NCBI RefSeq assembly: GCF_001188955.3
Contig: NZ_JPRF03000036.1
Coordinates: 20,548 to 84,547 of the forward strand
Length of the DNA stretch: 64,000 bases
Reading direction: 5' to 3'
From: Kitasatospora aureofaciens
GTDB taxonomy: Bacteria; Actinomycetota; Actinomycetes; Streptomycetales; Streptomycetaceae
Below, piece after piece: positions 50,070 through 58,580 of this stretch (position 1 is its first letter; each line of letters starts with the position of its first letter). The position numbers and the translations under genes are program-made. The notes under the pieces are model-generated. The model was not told where the DNA came from. It did not search any database and saw only the letters and a program-made list of their open reading frames with translations.

Positions 50070-50188
50070 GTCGTGTGCGGCCGGTGCCGTCGACGGCGGG
50101 AACGCGATGCGGTACCCCGGCCGTTGAACCGGTACAGTCGCCGCACACGCGCGGCGCGCGCGGGCACGCGACTGGAGGTAGCGCGCGG

Positions 50189-51079
50189 ATGGGCATCGGA
50201 TACCTGCTGCTGTACGTCGCGTTGGCGGTGGTGGCGCTCTGGCTGGTGGCCGAGGTGCTGCTGCAGAACCGGGCGCCGCTGCACTGGCGGGTGCTCGCCC
50301 TGGCCGGCTTCCTCGGCGTCGCCGTCGGGATGGGCCTCGGCTCGGTCGTGGTGATCGGCGCCGGAGCGGGCCTGTTCGCGGTCGGCCAGGCCTTCGTCAC
50401 CCTGTCGGTCAAGAAGGGCTACCAGGCCGGCTGGTCCCTGCGGAAGGCCAACGGCAGCCTGCCCGGCCCGCTCGCCAAGGTGCCCCTGCTCGGCGCCCTG
50501 ACCGGCGGCGCGGCGGTCGCGGCCACCGCGGCCGCGGAGGAGAAGCGGGTCGGCGAGGTCAGCGCGGTCGAGGAGGCCCCGGCCCCGGTCGCGGCTCCCG
50601 TCGAGGAGTCGGAGGCGGGGTCGGTGCCGGGCGCCGAGGAGACCCCGGTCGAGCAGACCGCCGCCTTCGAGATGCAGGAGCTGGCCCAGGACGGCATCTA
50701 CGCCCCCGCCTACTACGAACAGCAGCAGGCCCAGCAGCCGCAGGACCCGTACGCCGCGGCCTACCAGTCCGGCTACGACCAGCAGCAGTGGCAGACCCAG
50801 CAGCAGCCCGCCTACGCCTACGACCAGCAGGACCCCTACGGCGGCTACTCGCAGCAGCAGGACCCGTACGGCGGCTACCAGCAGCAGCCCCAGGACCCGT
50901 ACCAGGGCTACCCGCAGCAGGCCTGGGACCCGAACGCCCAGCAGCACCAGAACCAGCAGCAGAACCAGCAGCACTGGCAGCCCCAGCCGGACCAGCAGGG
51001 CCACGGCATCCCGCAGCAGCCGGCCTACGACCGGAGCGGCTACGGCCACCAGCAGCAGAACACCTGGCACCAGGGCTGA
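50189..51079 (+). CDS. Membrane protein with Gln/Tyr/Pro-rich C-terminal tail
   Basis: This 296-residue protein starts at ATG 50189, after GGAGG. Two hydrophobic segments occupy about 3-25 and 33-65. A helical linker (about 70-105) and a Glu/Ala/Val-rich region (about 110-160) follow. The tail (about 168-296) is almost entirely Gln, Tyr, Pro, Gly and Asn, with repeated QDPYGGY-like units. This is strongly predicted to be disordered and possibly prone to self-association. The family is a conserved streptomycete hypothetical as far as I know. GGTACAGT about 50 bases upstream may be the -10 box. Confidence 0.85.
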   Translation: MGIGYLLLYVALAVVALWLVAEVLLQNRAPLHWRVLALAGFLGVAVGMGLGSVVVIGAGAGLFAVGQAFVTLSVKKGYQAGWSLRKANGSLPGPLAKVPLLGALTGGAAVAATAAAEEKRVGEVSAVEEAPAPVAAPVEESEAGSVPGAEETPVEQTAAFEMQELAQDGIYAPAYYEQQQAQQPQDPYAAAYQSGYDQQQWQTQQQPAYAYDQQDPYGGYSQQQDPYGGYQQQPQDPYQGYPQQAWDPNAQQHQNQQQNQQHWQPQPDQQGHGIPQQPAYDRSGYGHQQQNTWHQG

Positions 51080-51089
51080 GGAGCGCCTC

Positions 51090-52589
51090 CTACGCCGGGC
51101 CGATGAGGTTGGCCGTGATGCAGGCCGACATGCCGACCCGGGCGAGCCCGCCACCGGGGTGGGCGGCGCCGCCGATCAGGTAGTGGCCCGGGTACTCCTC
51201 CGTGGCGGCCTGGAGGTAGGCACCGCGGGCGCCGGGCAGGGCCGGGCGGGGGACGGAGCCGAAGAGGGAGCCGTGCTCGCGCCGGGTGTCGGCCGGGGTG
51301 CGGACCACCCGCCACAGCACGCGCTCGCCGAGGCCGAGACCGGCCGCGTCCGCGTGGGCGAGCAGCTGGTCGGCGAACCGGTCGGCGGCGCCGGGGGCCG
51401 CCCAGTCGTAGGCCCTGGTGGAGGGGACGGTCGCGGTCAGGACGGCGGTGTGGTGGCCCGCCGGGTGCAGCGAGGGGTCGTCCGGTCGGAGCACCTGGAC
51501 GGTCGGGCGTTCGGCGAGCGGGGCGCCCCGGTCGAAGATCCCGGCCCGTTCGGCGGCCGGATCGGCCGCGTGGACGACGGTGCGGTGCACGGTGCCCGCC
51601 GGGCGCTCCCCGCGCAGGGCCAGCAGCACCACGAACCGGCCGGGGATGTCGTCGGCGTGGTGCGCCGAGGCCGGCCGGTCGTCCGGGGTCCCGGCCGTGC
51701 CGGTCAGCTCGTGGTGCCGCACGTTGGCGTCCAGTGCGGAGATGACGACGTCCGCCTCGACCGGGCCCGCGGTGGTGTCGATCCCGCGGGCGCGGCCGTC
51801 CGCGGTGAGCACCTCCTCGCACCGGGTGTCGAAACGGAACTCGACCTTGCGCTGCTCGCAGCGGCGGTACACCGCGTCCGCCAGCGCGCGCAGGCCCCCC
51901 TTGACGTACCAGACGCCGAAGGACTGCTCCATGTACGGGAGCACGGTGGCCGATGCCGGGGTGCTCCGCGGGTCGAAGCCGAAGCGCAGCGCGTGCTCGG
52001 CCAGCAGGGCGGTCAGGCCCGGGTGGCCGCCGAGCTCTCGGGCGGCGACGTCGGAGAGCGTCCATCGGCCGGTGGGCCGCAGCCGGGCCAGGCCGCGCCG
52101 GGGCGGGACGGGGTACGGGTCGGTGTGCAGCGGTGTGGGGTCGGCCGGGAGCGGCTCCTCCAGCAGGGGGCGGCGGGTGGCCTCCCAGACCGTCCGGCCG
52201 CGGTTGATCATCGCGTTCCAGCGCTCGCCCGAGCCGGCCCCGAAGGCGGCGTCCAGGGCCTGGCCCACGCCGCCGCGGGAGGCGTTGGGCAGGGCGAGGT
52301 CACTGCCGTCCGGGAACAGGTGCCGGCTCTCCGGGTCGACCGGCGCCAGGCCGACCAGGTCCTCCAGCGGCTCCCGGCCGGTCTTCAGTGCGAGGTCGCG
52401 GTAGACCGCCGGCAGGGTGAGCAGGCCCGGCCCGGTGTCGAAGGCGAAACCGTCGCGCTCGTACCGGCCGACCATGCCGCCGTACGTGCCGCTCGCCTCG
52501 CAGACCGTCACCCGGTGACCGAGGGTCGCCAGCCGGGAGGCCGCCGCGAGCCCGCTCATTCCTGCGCCGATGATGACGATCCGTGCCAT
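51090..52589 (-). CDS. Phytoene desaturase-family FAD oxidoreductase
   Basis: This 499-residue flavoprotein starts with a classic dinucleotide-binding motif (VIIGAGMSGLAAASRLATLGH, about 4-24) followed by GGMVGRYERDGFAFDTGPGLLTLP, typical of CrtI/CrtN and of related NAD(P)/FAD oxidoreductases. The C-terminal FAD block reads GAAHPGGGLARVGMSACI. Carotenoid desaturase activity is possible, but there is no crtB, crtY or crtE in the window, so another lipid or isoprenoid substrate, such as menaquinone-type side chains, is equally possible. It follows DUF4126 in the same orientation (22 bases between genes) and may be co-transcribed. Confidence 0.88.
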   Translation of the reverse strand: MARIVIIGAGMSGLAAASRLATLGHRVTVCEASGTYGGMVGRYERDGFAFDTGPGLLTLPAVYRDLALKTGREPLEDLVGLAPVDPESRHLFPDGSDLALPNASRGGVGQALDAAFGAGSGERWNAMINRGRTVWEATRRPLLEEPLPADPTPLHTDPYPVPPRRGLARLRPTGRWTLSDVAARELGGHPGLTALLAEHALRFGFDPRSTPASATVLPYMEQSFGVWYVKGGLRALADAVYRRCEQRKVEFRFDTRCEEVLTADGRARGIDTTAGPVEADVVISALDANVRHHELTGTAGTPDDRPASAHHADDIPGRFVVLLALRGERPAGTVHRTVVHAADPAAERAGIFDRGAPLAERPTVQVLRPDDPSLHPAGHHTAVLTATVPSTRAYDWAAPGAADRFADQLLAHADAAGLGLGERVLWRVVRTPADTRREHGSLFGSVPRPALPGARGAYLQAATEEYPGHYLIGGAAHPGGGLARVGMSACITANLIGPA

Positions 52590-52611
52590 GGCACCCGATC
52601 CTAGGGCGCCG

Positions 52612-53229
52612 CTAGCGCCGGCCTGCGAAAGCCCCCTCGGCGGCCGCCTTGGCTGCCCTGCGCTCGCGGCGGCGGGCCCGGAACGCCCGGACCCGGCTGA
52701 TCGCCAGCCGGACCAGCAACAGGCCGACCGCCAGCAGCACCGCGGCGATCGAGGCGGCCACCCACGGGTGGAAGATCGCCAGGGTGACCAGGCCGGCCAC
52801 CGAGAGGTCCTCCAGCAGGCTGACCACGATGTTGCTGGCCGGTTCGGGCGAGGTGTTGACGGCCATCCGCAGCGAGGCCTTGACCAGGTGGGTGACCAGG
52901 GCCGTGGTGCCGCCCATCGCCCCGGCCGCGACCTCGCTGAGCGAGCCCGGGTCGTTGCCCGCGATCAGCACGCCGACGACGGCGCCGGCGATCGGCCGGA
53001 TCACGGTGTGCACGGCGTCCCACACGGTGTCCACGTACGGGATCTTGTCGGCGACCGCCTCCAGCAGGAACAGCACGGCCGCCGCGGCCAGCACGTCGGT
53101 GCGCTCCAACGCGTGCGGCACCGACTCCGCCCCGGCGAACCGGCCCAGCAGGCCGAGCAGCAGCACCACCGCGTACGCGTTGATGCCGCTGGCCAGACCA
53201 CTGGTGAAGATCAGCGGCAGGACCGTCAT
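52612..53229 (-). CDS. DUF4126 membrane protein
   Basis: This 205-residue protein has four or five membrane helices (about 3-30, 42-62, 78-98, 118-135 and 150-180) and an Arg/Ala-rich C-terminal tail. The N-terminal block LIFTSGLASGINAYAVVLLLGLLG and the DAVHTVIRPIAGAVVG segment are typical of DUF4126. Function unknown. Start chosen at ATG 53227-53229, preceded by GAGGAGGGGG. It lies upstream of the desaturase-like gene in the same operon. Confidence 0.9.
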   Translation of the reverse strand: MTVLPLIFTSGLASGINAYAVVLLLGLLGRFAGAESVPHALERTDVLAAAAVLFLLEAVADKIPYVDTVWDAVHTVIRPIAGAVVGVLIAGNDPGSLSEVAAGAMGGTTALVTHLVKASLRMAVNTSPEPASNIVVSLLEDLSVAGLVTLAIFHPWVAASIAAVLLAVGLLLVRLAISRVRAFRARRRERRAAKAAAEGAFAGRR

Positions 53230-53810
53230 CGCGTCCCCCTCCTCGCTCTCCCGGGTGCTCCGGCCCCGGCCGGGACCGCCCGGCCCCGGCCGTACCGTAC
53301 CGGGACCCGGGACGCCGCGGACCACCGCCGCGGTTCCGCGCCCGGCGGGAACGGGGCCGACTGAGTACGGGTACTCAGATCCGCGGTTGAGTACGTCAGC
53401 GGATGGCCTCCGACCTGCTGGGACGGGAGAGTGGTGGCACCCGGGAGGACGGCGCGTCGGGCGCCGGCCGCCCGGGTGGCGGATCCGTCCGTTCCCCCGG
53501 CCGGGAGGGCTCGGGGGGACGGCTGCCGGATCCGCGAACGGGCGCCGGTCTCGGGCCCCGCACCGCCGGCACGGGGCGGCGGAGCGGGCCGGGGGGAGGC
53601 CGGTCACCGAACGGGGGAGAACGGGGGGAGTTCGCCACCGCCGCCCGGTGGGAGGTGGGCGGGGCGACGGCAGACGGCGGCGGCGCGGACCGGGGGGACC
53701 GCGTCCGCCGCCGGTACGCCCGTTCCCGGGGCCGGATTGTCAGTGGTGCGGTTCACGATGGGAGAGCACGGACCACCCGGTCCGCGCGCTGCCTCGGAAC
53801 GGGGGAGACC
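53230..53810. promoter_or_regulatory. Long divergent non-coding region between DUF4126 and the SAV_6107-type gene
   Basis: This stretch is 581 bases of extremely GC-rich DNA in which the open frames do not look like real genes. The only clear structure is the GAGTAC-type palindrome at 53361-53394. A TTGTCA near 53738 may be part of the promoter for the 53811 gene. Confidence 0.5.
53361..53394. promoter_or_regulatory. Operator-like triple half-site (GAGTAC)
   Basis: CTGAGTAC-GG-GTACTCAG (53361-53378) is a perfect 8-base inverted repeat. A third half-site, TTGAGTAC (53387-53394), follows in direct orientation, so GTACTCA and TGAGTAC (53371-53394) form a second inverted repeat. This is typical of a dimeric regulator site. 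It lies about 130 bases before the DUF4126 start and 420 bases before the SAV_6107-type gene. Confidence 0.6.
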
Positions 53811-54392
53811 ATGACCATCAGCCATCCTGAGCCCGTCACCGCCCGCCTCCACTCCGCCGCCCTCCCGCACGTGCCCGGCCCCGCCGGTGTCCGCCCCGCC
53901 GGGCGGGACGTCCACCCGGTGCTGCGCCGGACCGCCGCGCCGCCCGCCGCCCTCGACCTGCTCGCCGACGCGCACCGGACGCTGGCCCGCGCCCGCGCGC
54001 TGGAGGACCCGCTGGAGCGCTACGCCACCGCCCACCTGGCCGCGCTGCGCACGGTGGCGGCCGTACTGGCCGTCCGCGGACGGCCGGAGAAGAACCCGCG
54101 ACGGCGCAAGGCCATCCGCAGCGCCTGGGAGGTGCTGCCCGAGGTGGCCCCCGAACTGTCCGAATGGGCGCTCTACTACGGCGCCGGAGCCCGCCGCCGG
54201 GCCGCCGCGGAGGCCGGCATCCGAAGCGCCGCCACCACCCGCGACGCGGACGACCTGATCCGCAACTCGGCCCTGTTCCTGCGCCTGGTCGAGCGCCTGC
54301 TCGGCCTGCACCCGGCCCCGCCCGCACCCCGGCTGCCGCTCGACGGCGAGGAGCCGGGCGGGGCGGGCGAAGCCGCCACCCGTCAGGCATAA
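53811..54392 (+). CDS. SAV_6107-type HEPN-domain protein
   Basis: This 193-residue helical protein matches the SAV_6107 family, a HEPN-like helix bundle (about 40-170) conserved in actinobacteria. The N-terminal 45 residues are Pro/Ala-rich. The active HEPN nuclease signature Rx4-6H is not visible: the corresponding helix reads IRNSALFLRLVERLL without His. It is therefore probably not a toxin. ATG 53811 follows GGGGGAG. It is 45 bases upstream of a methyltransferase gene in the same orientation. Confidence 0.8.
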   Translation: MTISHPEPVTARLHSAALPHVPGPAGVRPAGRDVHPVLRRTAAPPAALDLLADAHRTLARARALEDPLERYATAHLAALRTVAAVLAVRGRPEKNPRRRKAIRSAWEVLPEVAPELSEWALYYGAGARRRAAAEAGIRSAATTRDADDLIRNSALFLRLVERLLGLHPAPPAPRLPLDGEEPGGAGEAATRQA

Positions 54393-54437
54393 GGTGGAGA
54401 CAACCTGATCGATCTGCACGTGCCAAGGAGCCCCACC

Positions 54438-55190
54438 TTGTACCCGACGCGTCCCCGCAGCGCCCTGCGTACCGCCGTGGTCTGGGAGGTGGTGCGGACA
54501 GCCCTGGAGAAGCGGGCGGCCGAGCTGGACCAGCCGGTGCTGGACGTGGTGGACACCGGCGGCGGCACCGGCAACTTCGCCGTGCCGGTGGCCAAGCTCG
54601 GCCACCGGGTCACCGTGGTCGACCCGAGCCCGGACGCCCTGTTCGCGCTGGAGCGCCGGGCCGCCGAGGCCGGGGTGACGGACCTGGTCCGGGCCGTCCA
54701 GGGCGACACCCAGACGCTGCCCGAGCTGGTCGCCCCCGGCACGGTGGACGCGGTGCTCTGCCACGGCGTGCTGGAGGTCGTGGACGACCCGGCCGAGGCG
54801 CTGGGCAGCCTGGCCGCCACCCTGCGCAAGGGCGGCCTGGTCAGCCTGCTGGCCGCCAACCGCAACGGCGCGGTGCTGGCCCGAGCGCTGGCCGGCCACT
54901 TCACCGAGGCCCGTACGGTGCTCTCCGCCGTCGACGGCCGCTGGGGCGAGCAGGACCCGATGCCGCGCCGCTTCACCGGCGAGGAGCTGGGCCGGCTGGC
55001 CGAGGGCGCGGGCCTGCGGGTCGAGTCGGTGCACGGGGTGCGGGTCTTCGCCGACCTGGTGCCCGGAATCCTGGTGGACACCGAGCCGGGTGCCATGGAG
55101 GCGCTGCTGAAGCTGGAGGAGGCCGCCGCCGCGCAGCCCGCCTTCCACGCCGTGGCCACCCAGCTGCACCTGCTGGCCACCCTGGCCTGA
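54438..55190 (+). CDS. SAM-dependent methyltransferase, class I
   Basis: This 250-residue enzyme has motif I VVDTGGGTGNFAVPVAKLG (about 40-58), motif II with acidic VVDPSPDAL, QGDTQTLPE and a VLCHGVLEVV post-motif. The TTG at 54438 is the likely start because AAGGAG lies 7 bases before it; a GTG at 54420 overlaps that ribosome-binding site. The substrate is unknown; the C-terminal half resembles small-molecule methyltransferases of the ubiquinone/menaquinone type. A strong terminator follows. Confidence 0.88.
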   Translation: MYPTRPRSALRTAVVWEVVRTALEKRAAELDQPVLDVVDTGGGTGNFAVPVAKLGHRVTVVDPSPDALFALERRAAEAGVTDLVRAVQGDTQTLPELVAPGTVDAVLCHGVLEVVDDPAEALGSLAATLRKGGLVSLLAANRNGAVLARALAGHFTEARTVLSAVDGRWGEQDPMPRRFTGEELGRLAEGAGLRVESVHGVRVFADLVPGILVDTEPGAMEALLKLEEAAAAQPAFHAVATQLHLLATLA

Positions 55191-55232
55191 GCCCCCCTCG
55201 CGGAGCGCTCCTGAACACCCTGGGACCCCCGC

Positions 55233-55268
55233 CCGCCGCCGTACGGTTCGCACCCCGTACGGCGGCGG
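55233..55268 (+). terminator. Terminator after the methyltransferase gene
   Basis: Fourteen-base perfect arms (CCGCCGCCGTACGG and CCGTACGGCGGCGG) flank an 8-base loop. Confidence 0.85.
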
Positions 55269-55633
55269 TTCGCTTCCCGGACGGCCGTCGGACTCCCTCC
55301 CCCCGCACGGGCGCGCCCGCGAAGCTCCCCAGCTCCGGACCGATTCCATCGGACCGGGCACTTGTCCGAGTCGTCCGGCGTTCAGCAGGGTGCGGCCCCG
55401 CCCGGTCGAAGTGGCCCGGCCCACGCGGCGCAGACCACCCCGTAACGGGCCCACGGACCGTATGATCTGGGTAAAGCCGGAAAGCATGACAGCCGGACGC
55501 GTGGGGCATATGGACGACACGGGCCGGGTCCCCCGCACGGGCGTCCCACCGCATGCCCAAGGCTGATTGGACTGGCCTCCCCGACCGGGGTGGCGGACCG
55601 GTCGCACCCGCGACCGACGAGTAGGAGGACTCC
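55269..55633 (+). promoter_or_regulatory. Non-coding region and probable promoter of the DUF3040 gene
   Basis: These are 365 bases with no credible frame. TATGAT at 55461-55466 is a good -10 match, but no matching -35 is evident. It would give a leader of about 160 bases. Nothing else stands out. Confidence 0.45.
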
Positions 55634-56023
55634 GTGCCGCTCTCGGAGCACGAGCAGCGACTGCTCGACCAGATGGAGCGAGCGCTGTATGCCGAAGATC
55701 CCAAATTCGCGTCGGCGCTCGAGGGAACCGGGCTGCGCACCTACACCCGTCGGCGGGTCTACCTGGCCGTCGCCGGATTCGTGGTGGGGGTCGGCCTGCT
55801 GATGGGCGGCATGGTCGTTCCGGACCAGATCTGGGTCAGCATCGTGGGGTTCCTGGTGATGCTCGGGTGCGCGGTGTTCGCCGTGACCGGCTGGCGCCGC
55901 GGGCCCGCGAGCCAGGGCTCCGGCCCCCGCCAGGCCGCCGCCCCGCGCCGCAAGGCCGGGATGATGGACCGGGTGGAGCAGCGCTGGCAGCGCCGCCGGG
56001 ACGAGCAGACCGGCGGCTTCTGA
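55634..56023 (+). CDS. DUF3040 membrane protein
   Basis: This 129-residue protein has the DUF3040 N-terminal block PLSEHEQRLLDQMERALYAEDPKFAS and two membrane helices (about 42-62 and 66-86). The tail is Arg/Gln-rich and basic. The family is restricted to actinobacteria and is often encoded near the division/cell-wall cluster, as here. It starts at GTG 55634 after GGAGG. Function unknown; the gene is monocistronic with a palindromic terminator 60 bases after it. Confidence 0.92.
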   Translation: MPLSEHEQRLLDQMERALYAEDPKFASALEGTGLRTYTRRRVYLAVAGFVVGVGLLMGGMVVPDQIWVSIVGFLVMLGCAVFAVTGWRRGPASQGSGPRQAAAPRRKAGMMDRVEQRWQRRRDEQTGGF

Positions 56024-56083
56024 GCCGTACGGGTCAGGGCGGGGAGAACAGGACCGCGTCAGGGCCACTGAGGACCGTTGCGA

Positions 56084-56133
56084 ACGAGAGCCGGGGCGGG
56101 GCAGTCGATCGACTGCCCCGCCCCGGCTCTCGT
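56084..56133. terminator. Perfect 50-bp palindrome, bidirectional terminator
   Basis: Two exactly complementary 25-base arms (56084-56108 and 56109-56133, centre GTCGATCGAC) have no spacer, between convergent DUF3040 and transglutaminase genes. It is similar in design to the 52-bp palindrome at 24704. Confidence 0.88.
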
Positions 56134-56141
56134 ATGTCCCG

Positions 56142-58580
56142 TCAGGCCCCGGGACCGGACCGCTTGCGCCGGGTGAACACCCGCCGCACCGGCCCGGTGA
56201 CCGCCTCCACGGCCCGGCCGGTGCGCGTGGCGACGGCCGTCCGGGCCGCCCGCACCGCGTCGGAGATCCGCCACCACAGCTGGGCCGAGGACGGCGGCAG
56301 CAGCAGCGCCCGGATCCGGCCGCGGCGGCCGGCGTCGGCCTGCAGTGCGCGCCGGGCGGTGCGGACGTCGGCGGCCAGCGGCGCCGTGGTGACCTGCCCG
56401 GCCGGGGCGTAGAGCACCCGCTCGGTGGCCAGCGCCAGTCGCCCGGCGGCGGCCGCCGCCTCCGCGTCCAGGTGCGCCGTCTCGGTGATCCGCCGGGCGG
56501 CCGAGCGCGGAGTGCGTGACTCGTCCGGGGGAATTCCGAGGTCCCAGGCGGAGTCGACCAGCTCGTCCCAGGCGGCCAGCACCTGGGCGTCGGTGAGCTC
56601 GGTCGGGCCGTCCCCGCCGGGCCGGCGCCGCCCACCACCGCCGAGCCGGCGACGGCGTACGGCGGTGCGCCAGAACATCGGGATGAGCAGCAGGGCGATC
56701 AGTGCCAGCACCACCCCCAGGGTGCCGAGCACCTGCCCGGACAGCAGCCAGGACTCCTCGGCGGCCTGGCTGACGGCCTTGCCCTTGGGGCCGCAGTCGC
56801 CCAGCTGGCGCTGCTTGGCGGTGCAGTCCGAGCTGCTGGACGGCGCCGGGGCGGCGGCCGCGCTGGTCGCCGCGACGGTCGGCTGCTGGGTGGGCGCAGT
56901 GGTCGGGGCGCTGGACGCCTCGGTGTACCGGGCCGGGACGCCCCGGCTCGGGGTCGGTTCGAAGCGCATCCAGCCGTAGCCGGAGAAGTACAGCTCGGGC
57001 CAGGCGTGGTACATCCGGCCGGTGACCGAGTAGTTCCTGCCGTCCTTGGTGTCGCCGGGGGTGAAGCCGACCGCGACCCGGGCCGGGATCTTCAGCACCC
57101 GGGCCATCGCCGCCATGGTGGAGGCGAAGTGCACGCAGAAGCCCCGGCGGTCGCGCAGGAAGACGGCGATCGCGTTGCTGCCGGTGCCGCCCTCGACCGA
57201 GGTGTCGTACTTGAACTGCGGGCCGGTGAACCAGTTCACCAGGGCCGTCGCCCGGTCGTAGTCGGTGCGGGCGTTGGCGGTGACGGCCCTGGCCTGGTCG
57301 GCGACCACCGACGGCAGGTCGGAGGGGAGGGCGGTGTAGTGCTCCCGGACGTCCTGGGGCGCGGGCGGCGCGGCGCGCAGCTCGTCGGCGGTGGGCCGCA
57401 GGTCCAGCGCGCTGACCTGGTAGTGCAGCCCGCGGATCGGCTTGTCGTTGGCCGGTACCACGGTGCGGGTCATCGGGTCGAGCTTCCAGTCGTCGCGCTC
57501 GGGGACCTTGACCGAGGCGGCCGGGTACGGCATCGGCAGCCAGCTCTTCTCCAGCTGGTCGCTGACCCGGAAGTCGCCCTCGATGTGGGGGACGTTGGGG
57601 TCGTGCAGGCCCTCGGGGGCGGGCAGGGTGGCCGGGAGGGCGGTGACCACGGTGCTGCTGAGCTTCCAGTTGGTGCCGTCGAACTGGTCCAGCGAGCCGG
57701 TGCGCAGGTAGGTCTGCTCGGCGAGGTCGCTGTCCAGGGTGTAGCTGAGCAGCTCGTTGTTGCTCGGCTTGGTGATCGCGGACTCCAGGCTGACCAGCGG
57801 GTCGAGGCTGGTCGCCACGCTGCCCCCGGGGCCGCCGCCGGACGACCCGCCGGAGCCGGAGTCCAGCAGCCCGAGGTCCCAGCGGGGCAGGAAGACCGGC
57901 AGCAGCAGCGCCAGCGCCAGCGCCAGGACGCCGACCTGCTGGCCGCCCAGGCTGACCTGGCTGGAGGTCACCGTGCCGCGTGCGCCGCCGCGGAAGACCC
58001 GGCCCCAGCGGGAGACCCGGTCCTGGCCCTCGGCGAACAGCAGCGCCAGGTAGCCGGCCGCGGCGAGGCAGAACCAGACCCAGCTGCCGTGCTCCCCGGC
58101 CAGGCCGTTGCCGATCGAGAACAGCGCCAGCAGCGGCAGGCCGGCCAGCGCCGCCCGCCGGTAGGTCACCGCGATGGTGTCCACCAGCACGGCGATCAGG
58201 CCGACCGCGGAGACCAGGATCAGCCGCAGGCCGGCCGTCGGCGGGGCCGGGATGGCGTACTGCCCGATGTCGTCGACGCCGGAGGAGAACACCCGGCCCA
58301 GCACGCGCAGCGCGTCCGCCCCGGGGAGCACACCCGCGGTCATCCCGGAGCCGGCGAAGCCGATCAGCATCAGCAGGAGCAGCACCAGCAGCTGGGCCAC
58401 CGGCACCGACCAGCGGTACAGCGGGGAGCGGCGCATGCCCACGCCGACCGCCGAGACCACCCCGACGACCAGGACGGCGTGGGTGAGCCAGCTGCGGGTG
58501 GTCAGCAGCGGCAGCATGCACAGCGAGGCGAGGGCGGTGGCCAGCGCCGAGTAAACGGTCAGTTTGGCCCGGGTGGTCAC
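56142..58580 (-). CDS. Transglutaminase-like membrane protein (DUF3488/TgpA type)
   Basis: This 812-residue protein has an N-terminal block of about seven membrane helices (about 10-225, DUF3488), an extracellular transglutaminase-like domain (about 300-560) and a final membrane helix (about 635-655), followed by a cytoplasmic DUF4129-type tail. The catalytic-triad motifs are RRGFCVHFASTMAAM (Cys), YHAWPELYF (His) and an Asp a little further on. It starts at GTG 58580, overlapping the DUF58 stop by 4 bases. With DUF58 and MoxR it forms the conserved three-gene set thought to act in envelope quality control. Confidence 0.9.
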   Translation of the reverse strand: MTTRAKLTVYSALATALASLCMLPLLTTRSWLTHAVLVVGVVSAVGVGMRRSPLYRWSVPVAQLLVLLLLMLIGFAGSGMTAGVLPGADALRVLGRVFSSGVDDIGQYAIPAPPTAGLRLILVSAVGLIAVLVDTIAVTYRRAALAGLPLLALFSIGNGLAGEHGSWVWFCLAAAGYLALLFAEGQDRVSRWGRVFRGGARGTVTSSQVSLGGQQVGVLALALALLLPVFLPRWDLGLLDSGSGGSSGGGPGGSVATSLDPLVSLESAITKPSNNELLSYTLDSDLAEQTYLRTGSLDQFDGTNWKLSSTVVTALPATLPAPEGLHDPNVPHIEGDFRVSDQLEKSWLPMPYPAASVKVPERDDWKLDPMTRTVVPANDKPIRGLHYQVSALDLRPTADELRAAPPAPQDVREHYTALPSDLPSVVADQARAVTANARTDYDRATALVNWFTGPQFKYDTSVEGGTGSNAIAVFLRDRRGFCVHFASTMAAMARVLKIPARVAVGFTPGDTKDGRNYSVTGRMYHAWPELYFSGYGWMRFEPTPSRGVPARYTEASSAPTTAPTQQPTVAATSAAAAPAPSSSSDCTAKQRQLGDCGPKGKAVSQAAEESWLLSGQVLGTLGVVLALIALLLIPMFWRTAVRRRRLGGGGRRRPGGDGPTELTDAQVLAAWDELVDSAWDLGIPPDESRTPRSAARRITETAHLDAEAAAAAGRLALATERVLYAPAGQVTTAPLAADVRTARRALQADAGRRGRIRALLLPPSSAQLWWRISDAVRAARTAVATRTGRAVEAVTGPVRRVFTRRKRSGPGA

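Noticed and set aside
47817..52589. Carotenoid biosynthetic cluster (polyprenyl synthase plus phytoene-desaturase-like enzyme)
   Set aside because: No phytoene synthase or cyclase is present, and metF and a hypothetical gene lie between them on the other strand. The synthase occupies the conserved idsA2-like position.
53811..54392. HEPN toxin of a toxin-antitoxin pair
   Set aside because: The RNase signature Rx4-6H is absent, there is no MNT-type partner, and the next gene is a methyltransferase.
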